A DNA stretch of 64,000 nucleotides from CBCYMI01 sp965183855 (GCA_965183855.1 CBCYMI010000028.1:1-64000), one strand, 5' to 3'. Numbered from the stretch's first letter, positions 35,059 through 45,564 are shown. A program made the numbers and translations. The notes: generated by a model from the letters alone, not told the origin.

Positions 35059-37651
35059 TTAATGCTTCCAGCGAAGCTTGACATAATAAAACCCACCATT
35101 AAATCCAAAGGGAGAATAATTAGGGTAAACAGCTCCCGCAATTCCAGAATATTTATTTTTGTCAGGATAAACATCAAATAAATTATCTGCTCCAACAATA
35201 AAGCTAAACCCTTTGCCTAATTCTGCTTCCAGTTCAACATCAAGTGTTAATTTAGAACCTGGATTAATTTCCAGACTTTCATCATCTAAATGAAATTCAG
35301 TGAATTCATCAAAATAATTTAATCTTACCAATCCTCCATATCTGCCTTGGTGATGCGTAAAGGCAATATTTCCTCTCCATTTTGGCAGTCCCTTTTCTAA
35401 AAGAGCAATTCTCTGGGAAGTAATCGTTCCACTTGCCAAGGCTTCAGCCTTATTGGCGACTTCCGTATTATTATAATTTAAATGAAGTTGAAGCTTTGAA
35501 TCTCCTTCCCATAAGCTAAAGGGCTTAATTGCGACAAAATCAACGCCTTGCGTTTTTGTATCAATCGCATTGGTATAATAACGAATTGATGACAAGCTTT
35601 GCGCTCCTTCTATATTTTGTGCAGCCAATTGATCAATTAACTCCTTGGTCAGATTAATTGAGCTGGTCTGTGCAATTCTGTCATCAACTTTAATATGATA
35701 ATAATCCAATGTAAATTTAAACCCTGCATAATCAAGGCGCCTCCAATTGTAAAGCTTTTTGAGGTTTCAGGCTGTAATCGTTTTCCTCCAAAAAAGATTG
35801 CAACTGGACTTGTTGGTGGAATTGTACCTCGATTGGTTAATTTTCCATTATTAAATACTGTGCTTACATTCGATACGTTTGATTGTCCAGGCGTGGGTGC
35901 ATGAAATCCTGTTGAATAGGTTGATCTAAATGTCAAAAAATGAGTGGCTTTCCATAACCCTCCAAATTTATAATTGGTGGTATCTCCAAAATCATCAAAA
36001 TCTTCCCAACGCAACGCCGCGTTTAAAACAATATTATTTGTAATATCTGCTTCTAAATCCGTATACACAGCAATGTTTGATCGATCAAATTTCCCCGCAA
36101 TATCTGTACTAAATCCTGGAAATCCATTTGATCCGATTGAAAATCCTTGATCCAGTAAGGGACCTTTAGAAAAAGAAGCACTATCTCCTGCTATAATTTC
36201 AAACTCTTCATTTCTCCATTCAAATCCAAAAGCCACATTGACATCAGATGCAAATGCCTTAATAGGAATTGGATATGAAAAATCCGCGTTGAAATTCTTT
36301 TCTCTCTGAACATATCTTCCTGGATGAAAAGAAGTTGGACTATCCGGTCCAAGTGTGGCATTAACCGTATTAACAATCTTAAATTGAGCCTCATTTTGTC
36401 CCGCAGAAAGACTAATATCATATATTAAACCATTACCAATATCATATTTTCCTCTTATTCCCGCAACGCCTGCAAGATCAAAAATCTTTGCTCCAAAGCT
36501 TGGCGTAAACCCACCTGGAAATAATTCATTAAAGACAAAACAGTTCGGATCTTTAAAAACCTGATCCAATAAATCCTGTTCATTACTCGCTCCAATCACG
36601 ATCTCAGGACAGCTCTTTCCATCATTCGGGGTTAAATCACCTATAAGTCTCTTTGTACCATCAGAATTTGCAAAAACGCCTGAACGTGTATCTGGGTTAC
36701 GATAAAAAAGCCTCCAACAACCTCTCTTTGAGCATAATTCCCAAAGGCATAAACTTCCTTATCATTATCAAGCTCAATGCCAAGATTAGCAAATGCCTTA
36801 AAATCTCCTCTTATTTTAGGAGTTCCCCAAATCTGAGCAGGATTTGCAATATCCTCATTTCCTGCAATAAATAATGCTGAAGCATCATCTCTTTGAACAC
36901 TTCTGCTCGTTGGATCAACATTTAAAAGCTCAACCGTGAAATTCGCAAACCCATTCTCTGTTAAAGGCATGCCATAATTTGCAGAAAACTGATATAATCC
37001 ACCATCCGATTTATAGGTGCTGCCATATTTGGCTTCCAACGTTAATCCATCCGTTGAATCCTTTAAAATAAAATTCATCACCCCCGCAATCGCATCAGAA
37101 CCATATTGAGCAGAAGCCGCATCTCTTAATATATCGACTTGTTTTAAAGCCAAAGCAGGAATAACCGAAATATCAGGACCTTGAGCTCCATCTGAAACAC
37201 CATTTCCCAAAAAAGAAATCACCGAAGCACGATGACGTCGCTTGCCATTCCATAAAACCAATGTCTGGTCTGGAGATAGTCCTCTTAAATTTGCAGGTCT
37301 TACAAAGGTTGCCGCATCACTAATCGGCTGCGCATTAATATTATAAGAGGGAATAATTGTCCGTAACTGATTATTAAGATCACCACTGCCTTGTCGAACA
37401 AATTCCTCCCCACCAATAACATCTATTGGCGCAGGCGTATCTGAAACAGAACGCTCACTCCGCCTAGTTCCAATCGAGACAATCACATCTTCCTTGTCTT
37501 GAACCTTTTCTTGCGCCAACGCCCTAGAGCCAAACCCCGTACCATAAAAGACGGAAAGACTCGTTGTCGCTAATAAAGCCGTGAGGGTTAATAAAGATCC
37601 CGTAAAAGGGGAAGATGAAACCTTTTTAAAACTTTTATCTTTAGAGCTCAT
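35059..37651 (-). pseudogene. TonB-dependent outer-membrane receptor, two frameshifts
   Basis: Signal peptide ending near ALAQ (residue 47), plug domain with DVIVSIGTRRSERSVSDTPAPIDVIGGEEF and RDAASAQYGSDAIAGVMNFILK (plug hallmark), then a beta-barrel of about 600 residues ending in an aromatic C-terminal strand (FGFNGGFYYVKLRWKH). Frame breaks: at the A6 run 36704-36709, where one more base would restore GGFFYRNPDTRSGVF; and near 35733-35738, where one more base restores GGALDYAGFKFTLDYYHIKV. Repaired length is about 860 aa. Substrate unknown. ExbB-ExbD are encoded at 46.3 kb, no TonB in the window. Homopolymer location makes sequencing error possible. Confidence 0.88.
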
Positions 37652-37990
37652 GTCTGAATTCTCCCAAAATATCCAATCAAACTTGTAAAATTAAGTATAG
37701 CATACGTGATATTTTTATCAAAAAATAAAGAAAAAAGGGAAATAAAGAAAAATAAAGATACTGAAAGTAATATAATTATCACATAATATTTGATAATATC
37801 ATTAATTATACCTTGAATTATAGACGGTCTATTTTATAATTTAATTTATTTAAGTATAAAGAATTATATAGTTTAAATAGAATTTATTTTATATAGAATA
37901 ATAAATTCATTAAGAAAACTTATTAAGGTGAATTAAAAAAACAATCTTTTAATCAAAAAGCAAATTTTATATTTTATCTATTAATTATTT
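37652..37990. other. AT-rich spacer upstream of the receptor gene
   Basis: About 340 bases, very AT-rich. It should hold the receptor promoter, but I see no convincing -35/-10 pair or iron-box palindrome. No frame is credible. Confidence 0.4.
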
Positions 37991-37994
37991 TTTC

Positions 37995-38285
37995 TTTCTA
38001 AACCAGGTTTTATAGCTTTTGATTTCTTTTGTTATTCTTTTGTTATTCTTTTGTTATTCTTTTAGGATCTGAATAATCAAAAAATTTATTAAACTTTCCC
38101 TTAAGAATAATATCAAAAATTAAAAATAATAAAGGATATAAAATCAATGCTGAGATAATAACTACCTACCTATTTCCTTCCAAGCCAAATAATAAAATAT
38201 ACCCTACAGAATACACAACTGCCATATTAAAGCTATAGATAAGTGTATATTTATGGTCTTTTAGAAATTTCTTTAAATGCTTCAT
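37995..38285 (-). pseudogene. Decayed copy of the putative bacteriocin immunity gene
   Basis: Begins MKHLKKFLKDHKYTLIYSF like the intact copies at 48.8, 51.5 and 61.0 kb and starts 15 bases after the bacteriocin stop, as they do. A TAG replaces the Trp codon at the conserved GENRW position (here EGNR-stop). The C-terminal part is disrupted by three direct copies of TTGTTATTCTT that shift or end the frame before the basic RKRKR tail. One cassette has therefore probably lost its immunity partner while the bacteriocin frame remains open. Confidence 0.85.
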
Positions 38286-38300
38286 TTCAAAAATAATACT

Positions 38301-38621
38301 TTATTTAATAAAGCCTCCTAATAAACTGGTTGTACCTGCAGCCGCAGCACCAGTTACACGCATTCCTACTGCGCCAAAACCACCTGCCATTAACCCTGCC
38401 GCAGTTCCAAGGACCGCTCCAGCAGCAACAACACCCCAATCAACGCCAGGCTTGTTGTCTGTTAATTGATTAATTAAAGCCGCTCCTGCGCCCAATGCGG
38501 TTCCAATTCCAACCATAGCAGCAAATAAAGGCAATATTCCACCTTCTACTTGATCAATCTCTATATCGGTTAATTCTCTGATGCCTGGGTTTGCAGGTAT
38601 AGTTAACGCTAAATCTGTCAT
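38301..38621 (-). CDS. Double-glycine-leader bacteriocin, type A (copy 1)
   Basis: 106 aa from ATG 38621 with AAGGAGAG 6 bases upstream. Leader of 28 residues ending RELTDIEIDQVEGG, the class II/cerein-7B-like signal cut after Gly-Gly by a peptidase-containing ABC exporter (none in the window). The mature core of 78 residues is very rich in Gly and Ala with two hydrophobic helices (LFAAMVGIGTALGAGAALI and VVAAGAVLGTAAGLMAGGFG), as expected of a membrane-permeabilising peptide. Core identical in the 49.1 and 51.8 kb copies. Followed by a decayed immunity gene. Confidence 0.8.
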   Translation of the reverse strand: MTDLALTIPANPGIRELTDIEIDQVEGGILPLFAAMVGIGTALGAGAALINQLTDNKPGVDWGVVAAGAVLGTAAGLMAGGFGAVGMRVTGAAAAGTTSLLGGFIK

Positions 38622-38635
38622 CTTTTCTCTCCTTA

Positions 38636-38663
38636 ATTCTAAACTAAAAAAATAGAGAGTCAA
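38636..38663 (-). promoter_or_regulatory. Promoter of bacteriocin copy 1
   Basis: On -: TTGACT (38663-38658), 16-base spacer, TAGAAT (38641-38636). The -10 box lies next to the AAGGAGAG ribosome site, so the 5' leader would be only about 10-14 bases. The same arrangement precedes the copies at 50.5, 52.1, 55.3 and 61.6 kb. Confidence 0.65.
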
Positions 38664-38670
38664 TAAAATA

Positions 38671-38768
38671 AGGTAAAACTAGATGAAAACCGTATAAAAA
38701 TAGAGATCATTAACTCATAGCGTTAATATAGTCTATAAATAGAGTGTATAAACCTTTATTATAGCTCT
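38671..38768. repeat. Conserved ~95-bp bacteriocin upstream block
   Basis: Landmarks GAAAACCGTATAAAAATAG, AGATCATTAACTCATAGCG and TATAGTCTATAAATAGAG, ending TTTATTATAGCTCTTC. It recurs upstream of each bacteriocin promoter and also in extra copies, always between the promoter and a modular hairpin repeat. It may carry regulator sites, such as the dyad CTATTTATAGACTATA. Confidence 0.85.
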
Positions 38769-38769
38769 T

Positions 38770-38968
38770 CTTAAAATACTTTGTGTATAGAATAAGCAGT
38801 TAGGTTTAATCTGGGTAATTAAAGAGCCTTAAGAAAATCCAGTCCGAGACTGGCGACCGCGCGCGCGGTCGCGTGGCTTTATTTGGAACGCTTAGCGTAT
38901 AAGAATAAACTCTTAAGCTTAATCCTGGTACTTGTAGAGCCTAAATAAAGTCAGCCCTTTGGCTGTTA
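38770..38968 (+). repeat. Modular hairpin repeats beside clpA
   Basis: Units with hairpins CCAGTCCGAGACTGG and GCGACCGCGCGCGCGGTCGC and tail CGCTTAGCGTATAAGAATAA. The right end AAATAAAGTCAGCCCTTTGG plus CTG faces the end of clpA (-). Confidence 0.92.
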
Positions 38969-38972
38969 TGGG

Positions 38973-41342
38973 TTATACTTTTTCTGTTGGCTTATTGTTG
39001 GGAGCTTTGGGAGGGGGGGCTGGCTCAGAGCTTTTATAGGAAAGTTTAAGCCTGGATGCTGGGCTTATTTCAAATCTGAATTCATCCTCGCGATCCTTAT
39101 CAATTAAAATACGAACACTTCCTCCTTTTTTAAGCTTTCCATATAAAATCTCGTCTGCAAGCGGTTTCTTGATTTTCTCTTGAATAATGCGAGCCATGGG
39201 ACGCGCGCCAAATTCCTTATTATAGCCAAGCTTAGCCAAAAAATGCCGAACTTCTTTTGTTAATTCAAAACTAATATCTCGATCCATTAATTGTGTTTCC
39301 AATTGGGCAATAAATTTCTCTACAATCCGTTCAATAATATCCATTGATAAATCAGAAAATTGAATAATGGCATCCAGCCTGTTTCTAAATTCAGGCGCAA
39401 ATAAACGAATAATTGCTTTTTCTTCTTCTCCTGTTTTCTTACCACGCCCAAAGCCAATTGAATTTTGAGAAGACTCTGAGGCTCCTGCATTGGTCGTCAT
39501 GATTAAAATCGTATTTCTGAAATCAACCATTTTACCATTTGAATCTGTTAATTGACCATTATCCATTACCTGAAGCAGAATATTAAAAATATCTGGATGT
39601 GCTTTTTCAATCTCATCAAATAATAAAACACAATGACGATGCTGATCAACGGCATCGGTTAACTGACCTCCCTGATCATGACCAACATAGCCAGGAGGAG
39701 CGCCAAGCATACGAGAAATGGTATGCTTTTCCATATATTCAGACATATCAAAGCGTAATAATTCAATTTGCATTAATCTGGCTAATTGTTTTGCCAATTC
39801 TGTCTTGCCAACCCCTGTAGGACCTGAGAATAAATAACAGCCAATTGGTTTTTCTTCTTCTCTTAATCCTGCTCTTGAGAGTTTAACAGCAGCGCTTAAT
39901 TCTTCTATCGCCCGATCCTGACCATAAATAACACGTTTTAAATCAGAAGGTAAATGACGTAAAAGCTGAGCGTCTGACTGACTGATATGTTTAACAGGAA
40001 CTTTTGCAATCTTGGAAACAATCGATTCAATATCTCTGGTATTAATCGTTTTTCTGCGCTTCGAGGATGGCAGTAATTTCTGAGAAGCTCCTGCTTCATC
40101 AATTAAATCAATCGCTTTGTCAGGAAGCTTTTTCTCTGGAATATATCTAACAGATAAGTCAATAGAGGATTTCAGAGAATCTTGAGTATATCTGACAGAA
40201 TGAAATTTTTCAAAATGAGATTTAAGACCTGATAAAATCTTAAGGGTTTCTTTTTTCGAAGGCTCTTTTACATCGACTTTTTGGAATCTTCTTGCCAATG
40301 CCCTGTCTTTTTCAAAATGCTGTCTGTATTCCTTATACGTTGTGGATCCTATACAGTTTAATTGACCCGTTTGAAGAATCGGCTTTAACAAGGCAGAAGC
40401 ATCCATCGCTCCCCCAGAAGTCGCGCCTGCGCCAATAACGGTATGAATCTCATCAATAAATAAAATAACATCCCGCTTGTTCTGTAAAATATTAATAATA
40501 GATTTTAACCGTTCTTCAAAATCTCCGCGATACCGTGTTCCTGCTAATAAAGCTCCCATATCAAGCGCATAAATCGTCATATTTTCAATCGCACTCGGTG
40601 CATGCTTATATACAATTAAACGGGCAAGCCCTTCTGCAATCGCGGTCTTACCAACGCCTGGATCACCTACCAAAATCGGATTATTCTTTCTTCTTCGGCA
40701 TAAAATCTGGACACATCTGTTAATCTCATCTTGCCTGCCAATTAAAGGATCAATCGCATCACACTCTGCTTTTTTATTTAAATTAACGCAATATGTTTCT
40801 AAAATCTCATTTTCTTTTGTCTGTTTTTTTACAAATTCTTCAGATTTAGAGTTTTGCTCTTCTGACATATCTACATGCTTTGAAAGATCAGACGGTTTCT
40901 TTTTATTCTTACGAACGCCATGAGAAATATAAACCGTTGCATCATACCGTGTCATATTCTGCTTGAGCAGAAAATAAACCGCATGACTTTCTCTTTCAGA
41001 AAAGAGCGCAACTAAAATATTTGCCCCCGTAACCTCATGACTACCAGAAGATTGAATATGAATAACGGCACGATTTAAAACGCGTTGAAAACTCGCCGTC
41101 GTCAGAGATTCAACATAGTCTTCAATCACCAGCATTTTTAATTCATCATCAAGATAATGTATTAAATCATTTCGTAAAATATCCATATTTACATCACAAG
41201 CTTTCATTACAGCAAGCGCATCAACATCATCTGTCAGAGCAAGAAGTAAATGCTCTAAAGTTGCATATTCATGTTGACGATCCGCTGCATAAAGCAAGGC
41301 TCTGTGAATGGTTTCTTCTAAATGTGGTGATAATGAAGACAA
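38973..41342 (-). CDS. clpA: ATP-dependent Clp protease ATP-binding subunit ClpA
   Basis: 789 aa AAA+ unfoldase that feeds substrates to ClpP. N-domain (1-145) for ClpS docking; first Walker A GDPGVGKTAIAEGLA near 220 with Walker B VILFIDEIH; second Walker A GPTGVGKTELAKQLA near 500 with CVLLFDEIEKAHPD. The ClpP-binding loop appears as NSIGFGRGKK (IGF tripeptide). The C-terminus ends close to the repeat boundary. clpS lies 26 bases upstream, so the two are co-transcribed. Confidence 0.97.
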   Translation of the reverse strand: MSSLSPHLEETIHRALLYAADRQHEYATLEHLLLALTDDVDALAVMKACDVNMDILRNDLIHYLDDELKMLVIEDYVESLTTASFQRVLNRAVIHIQSSGSHEVTGANILVALFSERESHAVYFLLKQNMTRYDATVYISHGVRKNKKKPSDLSKHVDMSEEQNSKSEEFVKKQTKENEILETYCVNLNKKAECDAIDPLIGRQDEINRCVQILCRRRKNNPILVGDPGVGKTAIAEGLARLIVYKHAPSAIENMTIYALDMGALLAGTRYRGDFEERLKSIINILQNKRDVILFIDEIHTVIGAGATSGGAMDASALLKPILQTGQLNCIGSTTYKEYRQHFEKDRALARRFQKVDVKEPSKKETLKILSGLKSHFEKFHSVRYTQDSLKSSIDLSVRYIPEKKLPDKAIDLIDEAGASQKLLPSSKRRKTINTRDIESIVSKIAKVPVKHISQSDAQLLRHLPSDLKRVIYGQDRAIEELSAAVKLSRAGLREEEKPIGCYLFSGPTGVGKTELAKQLARLMQIELLRFDMSEYMEKHTISRMLGAPPGYVGHDQGGQLTDAVDQHRHCVLLFDEIEKAHPDIFNILLQVMDNGQLTDSNGKMVDFRNTILIMTTNAGASESSQNSIGFGRGKKTGEEEKAIIRLFAPEFRNRLDAIIQFSDLSMDIIERIVEKFIAQLETQLMDRDISFELTKEVRHFLAKLGYNKEFGARPMARIIQEKIKKPLADEILYGKLKKGGSVRILIDKDREDEFRFEISPASRLKLSYKSSEPAPPPKAPNNKPTEKV

Positions 41343-41368
41343 AACATTAAATCCTTATTCTAAATATA

Positions 41369-41713
41369 TTATTCTGTTTTTTCCATCGTGCATTGTAAAG
41401 GATGCTCATATCTTTTGGCAGAATCCAATACCAGAGCAATCTTAGTCTCTGCAATCTCATATGTATAAATCCCGCAAATACCAACCCCGTGATTGTGAAC
41501 ATGTAACATGATCTTTTGGGCTTCTTCATAGGATTTATTAAAAATATTCTGTAAAATCTGAATAACAAACTCCATCGGGGTGAAATCATCATTTAAAAGA
41601 ACAACTCGGTACATGGAAGGATGCTTAACCCTGGAGTCAGATTCCGTAATAATCCTGACTTTAATACCCAAATCCCGCCTCGGTGCCTTCCTGGATTCCA
41701 GTTTAACTCGCAT
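41369..41713 (-). CDS. clpS: ATP-dependent Clp protease adaptor ClpS
   Basis: 114 aa. N-end-rule adaptor delivering proteins with bulky N-terminal residues to ClpA. Core motif YRVVLLNDDFTPMEFVIQILQ with the binding-pocket residues NDD-TPM-FV, then VHNHGVGICGIYTYEIAETK containing the His-rich loop. Basic N-terminal extension of about 35 residues is typical of alphaproteobacterial ClpS. Directly upstream of clpA. Confidence 0.96.
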   Translation of the reverse strand: MRVKLESRKAPRRDLGIKVRIITESDSRVKHPSMYRVVLLNDDFTPMEFVIQILQNIFNKSYEEAQKIMLHVHNHGVGICGIYTYEIAETKIALVLDSAKRYEHPLQCTMEKTE

Positions 41714-41973
41714 ATCATTTCCTTATATCCTAAAATCTCATTATCCGATGATTAACGCGCTTTAGTTTATTATGTAAGTGTAAATGTTCAAAATTCAATT
41801 CATAATAAAATAGAAACCTTCATATTATGTAAATTAATCTTGATTATATCACACGCATTCAAATCAAATTTAGCCCTTCTCAAAAACTACAAAAAACAAA
41901 TCTTTACACTTCATAAACCATTTCTCCTGTATTTTAGCAAACTCAAAAAACAAAATAGGGAGTTCAGTATAAC
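41714..41973. other. Divergent intergenic region clpS / dac
   Basis: 260 bases, AT-rich, holding start signals for clpS on - and the carboxypeptidase on +. I could not fix promoter boxes with confidence. Free of the repeat families. Confidence 0.4.
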
Positions 41974-43272
41974 ATGATTCGTGGCTATCCTTATGCTTTT
42001 CTATTTATAATCTGTCTATGCCTCATACCCAGTCTTGCCAAAGCAGAGAAAAATAAATATGCCGCAATTTCCATTCATTTCAATACTCATAAAGTATTAC
42101 ATGCTCAAAAAGCAACGGCATTAAGACATCCTGCCTCCTTGACCAAAATGATGACTCTTTATTGCTTGTTCGAACACCTTAAAGCAAAAACTATCACACT
42201 AGATACACCCTTAAACATATCTGAATATGCAGCTTCAAAACCTGCTTCAAAATTATATTTAAAACCAGGAGAAGCCATCACTGTCCAACAGGCAATTTAT
42301 GCCCTGACTATTAAAAGCGCAAATGATGCTGCCGTGGTCATTGCAGAAGCGCTTGCCAAAAACGAAAAAGCATTCGCGATCCATATGACACAAAAAGCAA
42401 AAGAATTGGGAATGAAAAAAACAGCCTTTCAAAATGCGTCTGGATTGCATCATCCAAAACAATACACAACCGCTCTCGATATCTCCTTACTGGCAAGCGC
42501 TCTTATAAAAGGCTTTCCAGAATATTATCCCTTTTTTTCAGCACACCAATTTAGCTATAAAAACCGGATCTATTATACTCATAATGCACTCTTGGGTCAG
42601 CTTCCTGGAGTCGATGGTCTTAAAACAGGATATGTCCATTCATCTGGATATAATCTCGCAATCTCTGCTTTACGCGATAAAGAAAGAATTATTGCAATCG
42701 TCCTTGGCGCAAAAACATCTGATTTAAGAAATGCTCATATGGCAAAACTCGTTGAAAAATCATTTCTGAAAATTCAACACCAAACCAAAAAACAAACCCC
42801 TTCCCTATTTTCTTATTTCAAACCTGAACATTCTCCGAAAACACCTAAACAATCCTCAGAGAAAAAACTGGGCTTTCCTCTCTTTTCCTATCTCGGATCT
42901 ACACAAAAACAATCCTCAAAAATACCTAAAAACTCCCCAGAGAAAAAACTGAAAATCATTCTAAAACACACTCAAAAAAAATCAGAATTAAATCCTCAAC
43001 CTTCCTCTTTTGATACCGTCGAAAACTGGAGTGTTCAATTGGGCTCTTTTTATAGCTCGAATGAAGCAAAAGAATTACTGGATCAATTTAGAAAAAAATA
43101 TCCCGATATGTATTATTCGGGAATTGCCGATATTCAGATTTTTAAAACAGAAAACAATACCTATTACAGATCCCGCCTAACCCATTTGCAAAAAAAAGCC
43201 GCACAGTCTTTATGCAAAGAGTTAAAAAAAATAAATACTGAATGTTTGATTTTAAAAGAATATTCCAGCTAA
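41974..43272 (+). CDS. D-alanyl-D-alanine carboxypeptidase with SPOR domain
   Basis: 432 aa. Signal peptide to about residue 24 (ends AKA). Serine-type penicillin-binding motifs: S55-x-x-K58 (ASLTKMM), S115-A-N117 (KSAND) and K217-T-G219 (GLKTGY), as in PBP5/6-family enzymes that trim the terminal D-Ala of pentapeptides. Linker rich in Lys/Ser/Pro (265-335) with duplicated SSEKKLGFPLFSY-like and SPEKKLK pieces. The C-terminal SPOR domain (NWSVQLGSFYSSNEAKELL) binds denuded glycan at the septum. Divergent from clpS, an arrangement common in Alphaproteobacteria. Confidence 0.93.
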   Translation: MIRGYPYAFLFIICLCLIPSLAKAEKNKYAAISIHFNTHKVLHAQKATALRHPASLTKMMTLYCLFEHLKAKTITLDTPLNISEYAASKPASKLYLKPGEAITVQQAIYALTIKSANDAAVVIAEALAKNEKAFAIHMTQKAKELGMKKTAFQNASGLHHPKQYTTALDISLLASALIKGFPEYYPFFSAHQFSYKNRIYYTHNALLGQLPGVDGLKTGYVHSSGYNLAISALRDKERIIAIVLGAKTSDLRNAHMAKLVEKSFLKIQHQTKKQTPSLFSYFKPEHSPKTPKQSSEKKLGFPLFSYLGSTQKQSSKIPKNSPEKKLKIILKHTQKKSELNPQPSSFDTVENWSVQLGSFYSSNEAKELLDQFRKKYPDMYYSGIADIQIFKTENNTYYRSRLTHLQKKAAQSLCKELKKINTECLILKEYSS

Positions 43273-43368
43273 GCATATGAGCTAAAATATCTGGGCTTAT
43301 TAGATTAAACATGCCTTATTCAAGTAATATTCCTCCCCTTATTGTTTTCTGATAGAACAAAACGCGTA

Positions 43369-44265
43369 TTAAAATGTTAGTTTTTGCTGGCTAAGATCGT
43401 TTAATTCAAGAGATAAAACCAGCTCTCTTAATTCTTGGCGAGCCGCAATATGACTCATTGCAACAGGCATCTCTGAATTGGATTCTCGAATATCTAATAA
43501 CGTCAAGCCAGACGGAAACATTTCACGATAAATCACCCGTTCTGAAAACCCAGGAATGACCCTAAATCCAACGCGTTTGGATAAAATTTGTAACCCACGC
43601 CCGATTCTTCTTTTATTGCGCGCATCAATCATAGACATACGATTGCGTAAAACAACCCAATCTGTTACACCTCGATGAAGTGCTGCTTTTTGCTTTCGAC
43701 AATTCCAGATCATTTCACTATAATAGCTCGGTTTAATGACTTCATACGTCTCAGGGTCAACCTGAGCCAATAAATCAAAATCTACAAAACTATCATTAAT
43801 AGGTGTAATAATTGTATCTGCATAACAATGCGCAAGCCAGGATAAATGACTATAAGCACCTGGAACATCAATAATCGTAAAATTACATTTTTTATTTAAA
43901 ATCTGAATTGCTTTCATCCAGCTTTCCTGATCTTCTGTTTCTGCTTGATCTAGATTTCTTTCTTGGCTGGCATTTAAAACCAGTTGAAAAAGAGAAGGAA
44001 GAGAAACTGCATTTTTTTCTGACCAATCCTTTCTATTTTCTAAATATCTGGAGAGTGTTTTCTGTCGTATATCAAGATCAATCACGCCAACTCGAAAATT
44101 CATACGCATTAAAGCCATGGATAGGTGAATGGCAATCGTGGATTTTCCAGCTCCTCCTTTTTCATTACCAATCACAATTAAATGATTTGAGGAAGAGGCT
44201 TGAGTAGAATCTGGTTTAAGAGTTTTTCGAATTCCTGGATTAAACTGATTTTTAAGTTCCGACAA
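43369..44265 (-). CDS. mipZ: Division-plane positioning ATPase MipZ
   Basis: 298 aa, TTG start at 44265 with AAGGA upstream. ParA/MinD-type deviant Walker A KGGAGKST at 36-43, followed by IAIHLSMALMRM; FRVGVIDLDIRQKTLSRYLENR is the characteristic MipZ stretch, and CNFTIIDVPGAYSHLSWLAH is Walker B/switch. MipZ forms gradients from chromosome poles and keeps FtsZ away from them; it is confined to Alphaproteobacteria, so it helps place the organism. No parAB here. panC lies divergently upstream. Confidence 0.93.
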   Translation of the reverse strand: MSELKNQFNPGIRKTLKPDSTQASSSNHLIVIGNEKGGAGKSTIAIHLSMALMRMNFRVGVIDLDIRQKTLSRYLENRKDWSEKNAVSLPSLFQLVLNASQERNLDQAETEDQESWMKAIQILNKKCNFTIIDVPGAYSHLSWLAHCYADTIITPINDSFVDFDLLAQVDPETYEVIKPSYYSEMIWNCRKQKAALHRGVTDWVVLRNRMSMIDARNKRRIGRGLQILSKRVGFRVIPGFSERVIYREMFPSGLTLLDIRESNSEMPVAMSHIAARQELRELVLSLELNDLSQQKLTF

Positions 44266-44459
44266 AACAAAATCCTTTCATCATACATAGATGGATTAGC
44301 GATACCTAAAAAATTCTGATCAAGCAAGCTTTACATTAAAATCTTATCGTGCATCTTTATTCAATCCAGATTATGTCATACACTTTCTGTTAAAATTAAA
44401 CCCTAAAATAATATTAAGTTAAAAAAAGTAATAAAGTCAAAGCATAAAAAGGTTAGACC

Positions 44460-45353
44460 ATGATTTATGATATGCCATTGGAACAACAAAATCTGGTAAT
44501 TTGTAAAACAGGCGCTTCTTTAAAAAAACAACGTCATATCTGGAAAAAAGAAGCGAAATCTATTGCGTTTGTGCCAACCATGGGCGCATTGCATCAGGGT
44601 CATTTATCCTTAATAAAACATGGCTTAAACATTGCAGACAAAACCATTGTTAGCCTATTTGTCAATCCAATGCAATTTGGTCCCAAAGAAGATTGCAAAA
44701 CCTATCCAAGACCATTAAATCAAGATATTGATCTGCTCAATCAAACGGGGTGTCATTGTGTTTTTATCCCAGATCCGTTAATGCTTTATCCAAAAGAGTT
44801 TTCAACCCATATCCATGTTAAAGGTATTTCAGAAGATCTGGAAGGAAAAACAAGACCTAGTTTTTTTACAGGAATTGCCACTATTCTTATAAAACTCTTC
44901 AATCTCGTTCAACCAGAATATGCTATTTTCGGAGAAAAGGATTATCAGCAATTATGTGTCATAAAAAAACTGGTAAAAGACTTAAATTTAGAGATTAAAA
45001 TTCTACAAGGAAAAACCATACGAGACGCAAATGGTCTTGCCCTATCTTCTAGAAATGCCTATTTAAGCAAAGAAGAAATGAATAAAGCAATTCAGTTAAA
45101 CCTGATTTTACAAAAAACAGCAGAAACCCTTAAACAATCTACCCCCATCCAGCCCGTTTTAAACCATGCAATTAAAACATTTATATCTGCTGGATTTTCA
45201 AAAATTGATTATCTTGAATTAAGAACAGAAGAAACGTTTTTACCCATTATAAATAAAACCCTGCCCAATCCATGTAAAGCACGCTTATTAATCGCGCTTT
45301 ATCTTGGAACAACCCGCTTAATTGATAATTGGCCCGTACATTCCACCTCCTAA
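44460..45353 (+). CDS. panC: Pantothenate synthetase
   Basis: 297 aa. Joins pantoate and beta-alanine with ATP. Nucleotidyl-transferase motif H45-x-G-H48 in VPTMGALHQGHLSLI; FVNPMQFGPKEDCKTYPR, FGEKDYQQLCVIKKLV and GLALSSRNAYLSKEE are signature segments. Length is normal. A repeat array follows its stop. panB and panD are not in the window. Start at ATG 44460 or 44472; AAAGGTTAG is upstream. Confidence 0.96.
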   Translation: MIYDMPLEQQNLVICKTGASLKKQRHIWKKEAKSIAFVPTMGALHQGHLSLIKHGLNIADKTIVSLFVNPMQFGPKEDCKTYPRPLNQDIDLLNQTGCHCVFIPDPLMLYPKEFSTHIHVKGISEDLEGKTRPSFFTGIATILIKLFNLVQPEYAIFGEKDYQQLCVIKKLVKDLNLEIKILQGKTIRDANGLALSSRNAYLSKEEMNKAIQLNLILQKTAETLKQSTPIQPVLNHAIKTFISAGFSKIDYLELRTEETFLPIINKTLPNPCKARLLIALYLGTTRLIDNWPVHSTS

Positions 45354-45354
45354 C

Positions 45355-45492
45355 ACATAACGCGTGGTTTCTTAAAGCGCGCTGAGTAGAAATATTAAAA
45401 GTACAGAGTTTAAATCTTGCTAGTTAGAGAGCCAAATAAAACCAGCCCTTTGGCCGCACGCCTTCGCGTGCCAGCTCTTTGGCTGTTTTTAA
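45355..45492 (+). repeat. Modular hairpin repeats between convergent genes
   Basis: Units with tail CTGAGTAGAAATATTAAAAG and hairpins CCAGCCCTTTGGCC and CACGCCTTCGCGTG, then CCAGCTCTTTGGCTG. It lies between panC (+) and the Hpt gene (-). Confidence 0.9.
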
Positions 45493-45564
45493 GTTAAGCA
45501 AAACAGTCCTTATCTATTATTTGGTGTTATCATTCTCTGCCAATATAAATATATGATCTCTTTA

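Noticed and set aside
38301..38663. Longer bacteriocin starts (frames beginning MTLYFFSLELRREK or MLKFDS upstream of the leader)
   Set aside because: These extra residues translate the promoter and ribosome site. AAGGAGAG 6 bases before MTDL/MIDL fixes the start there in all copies.
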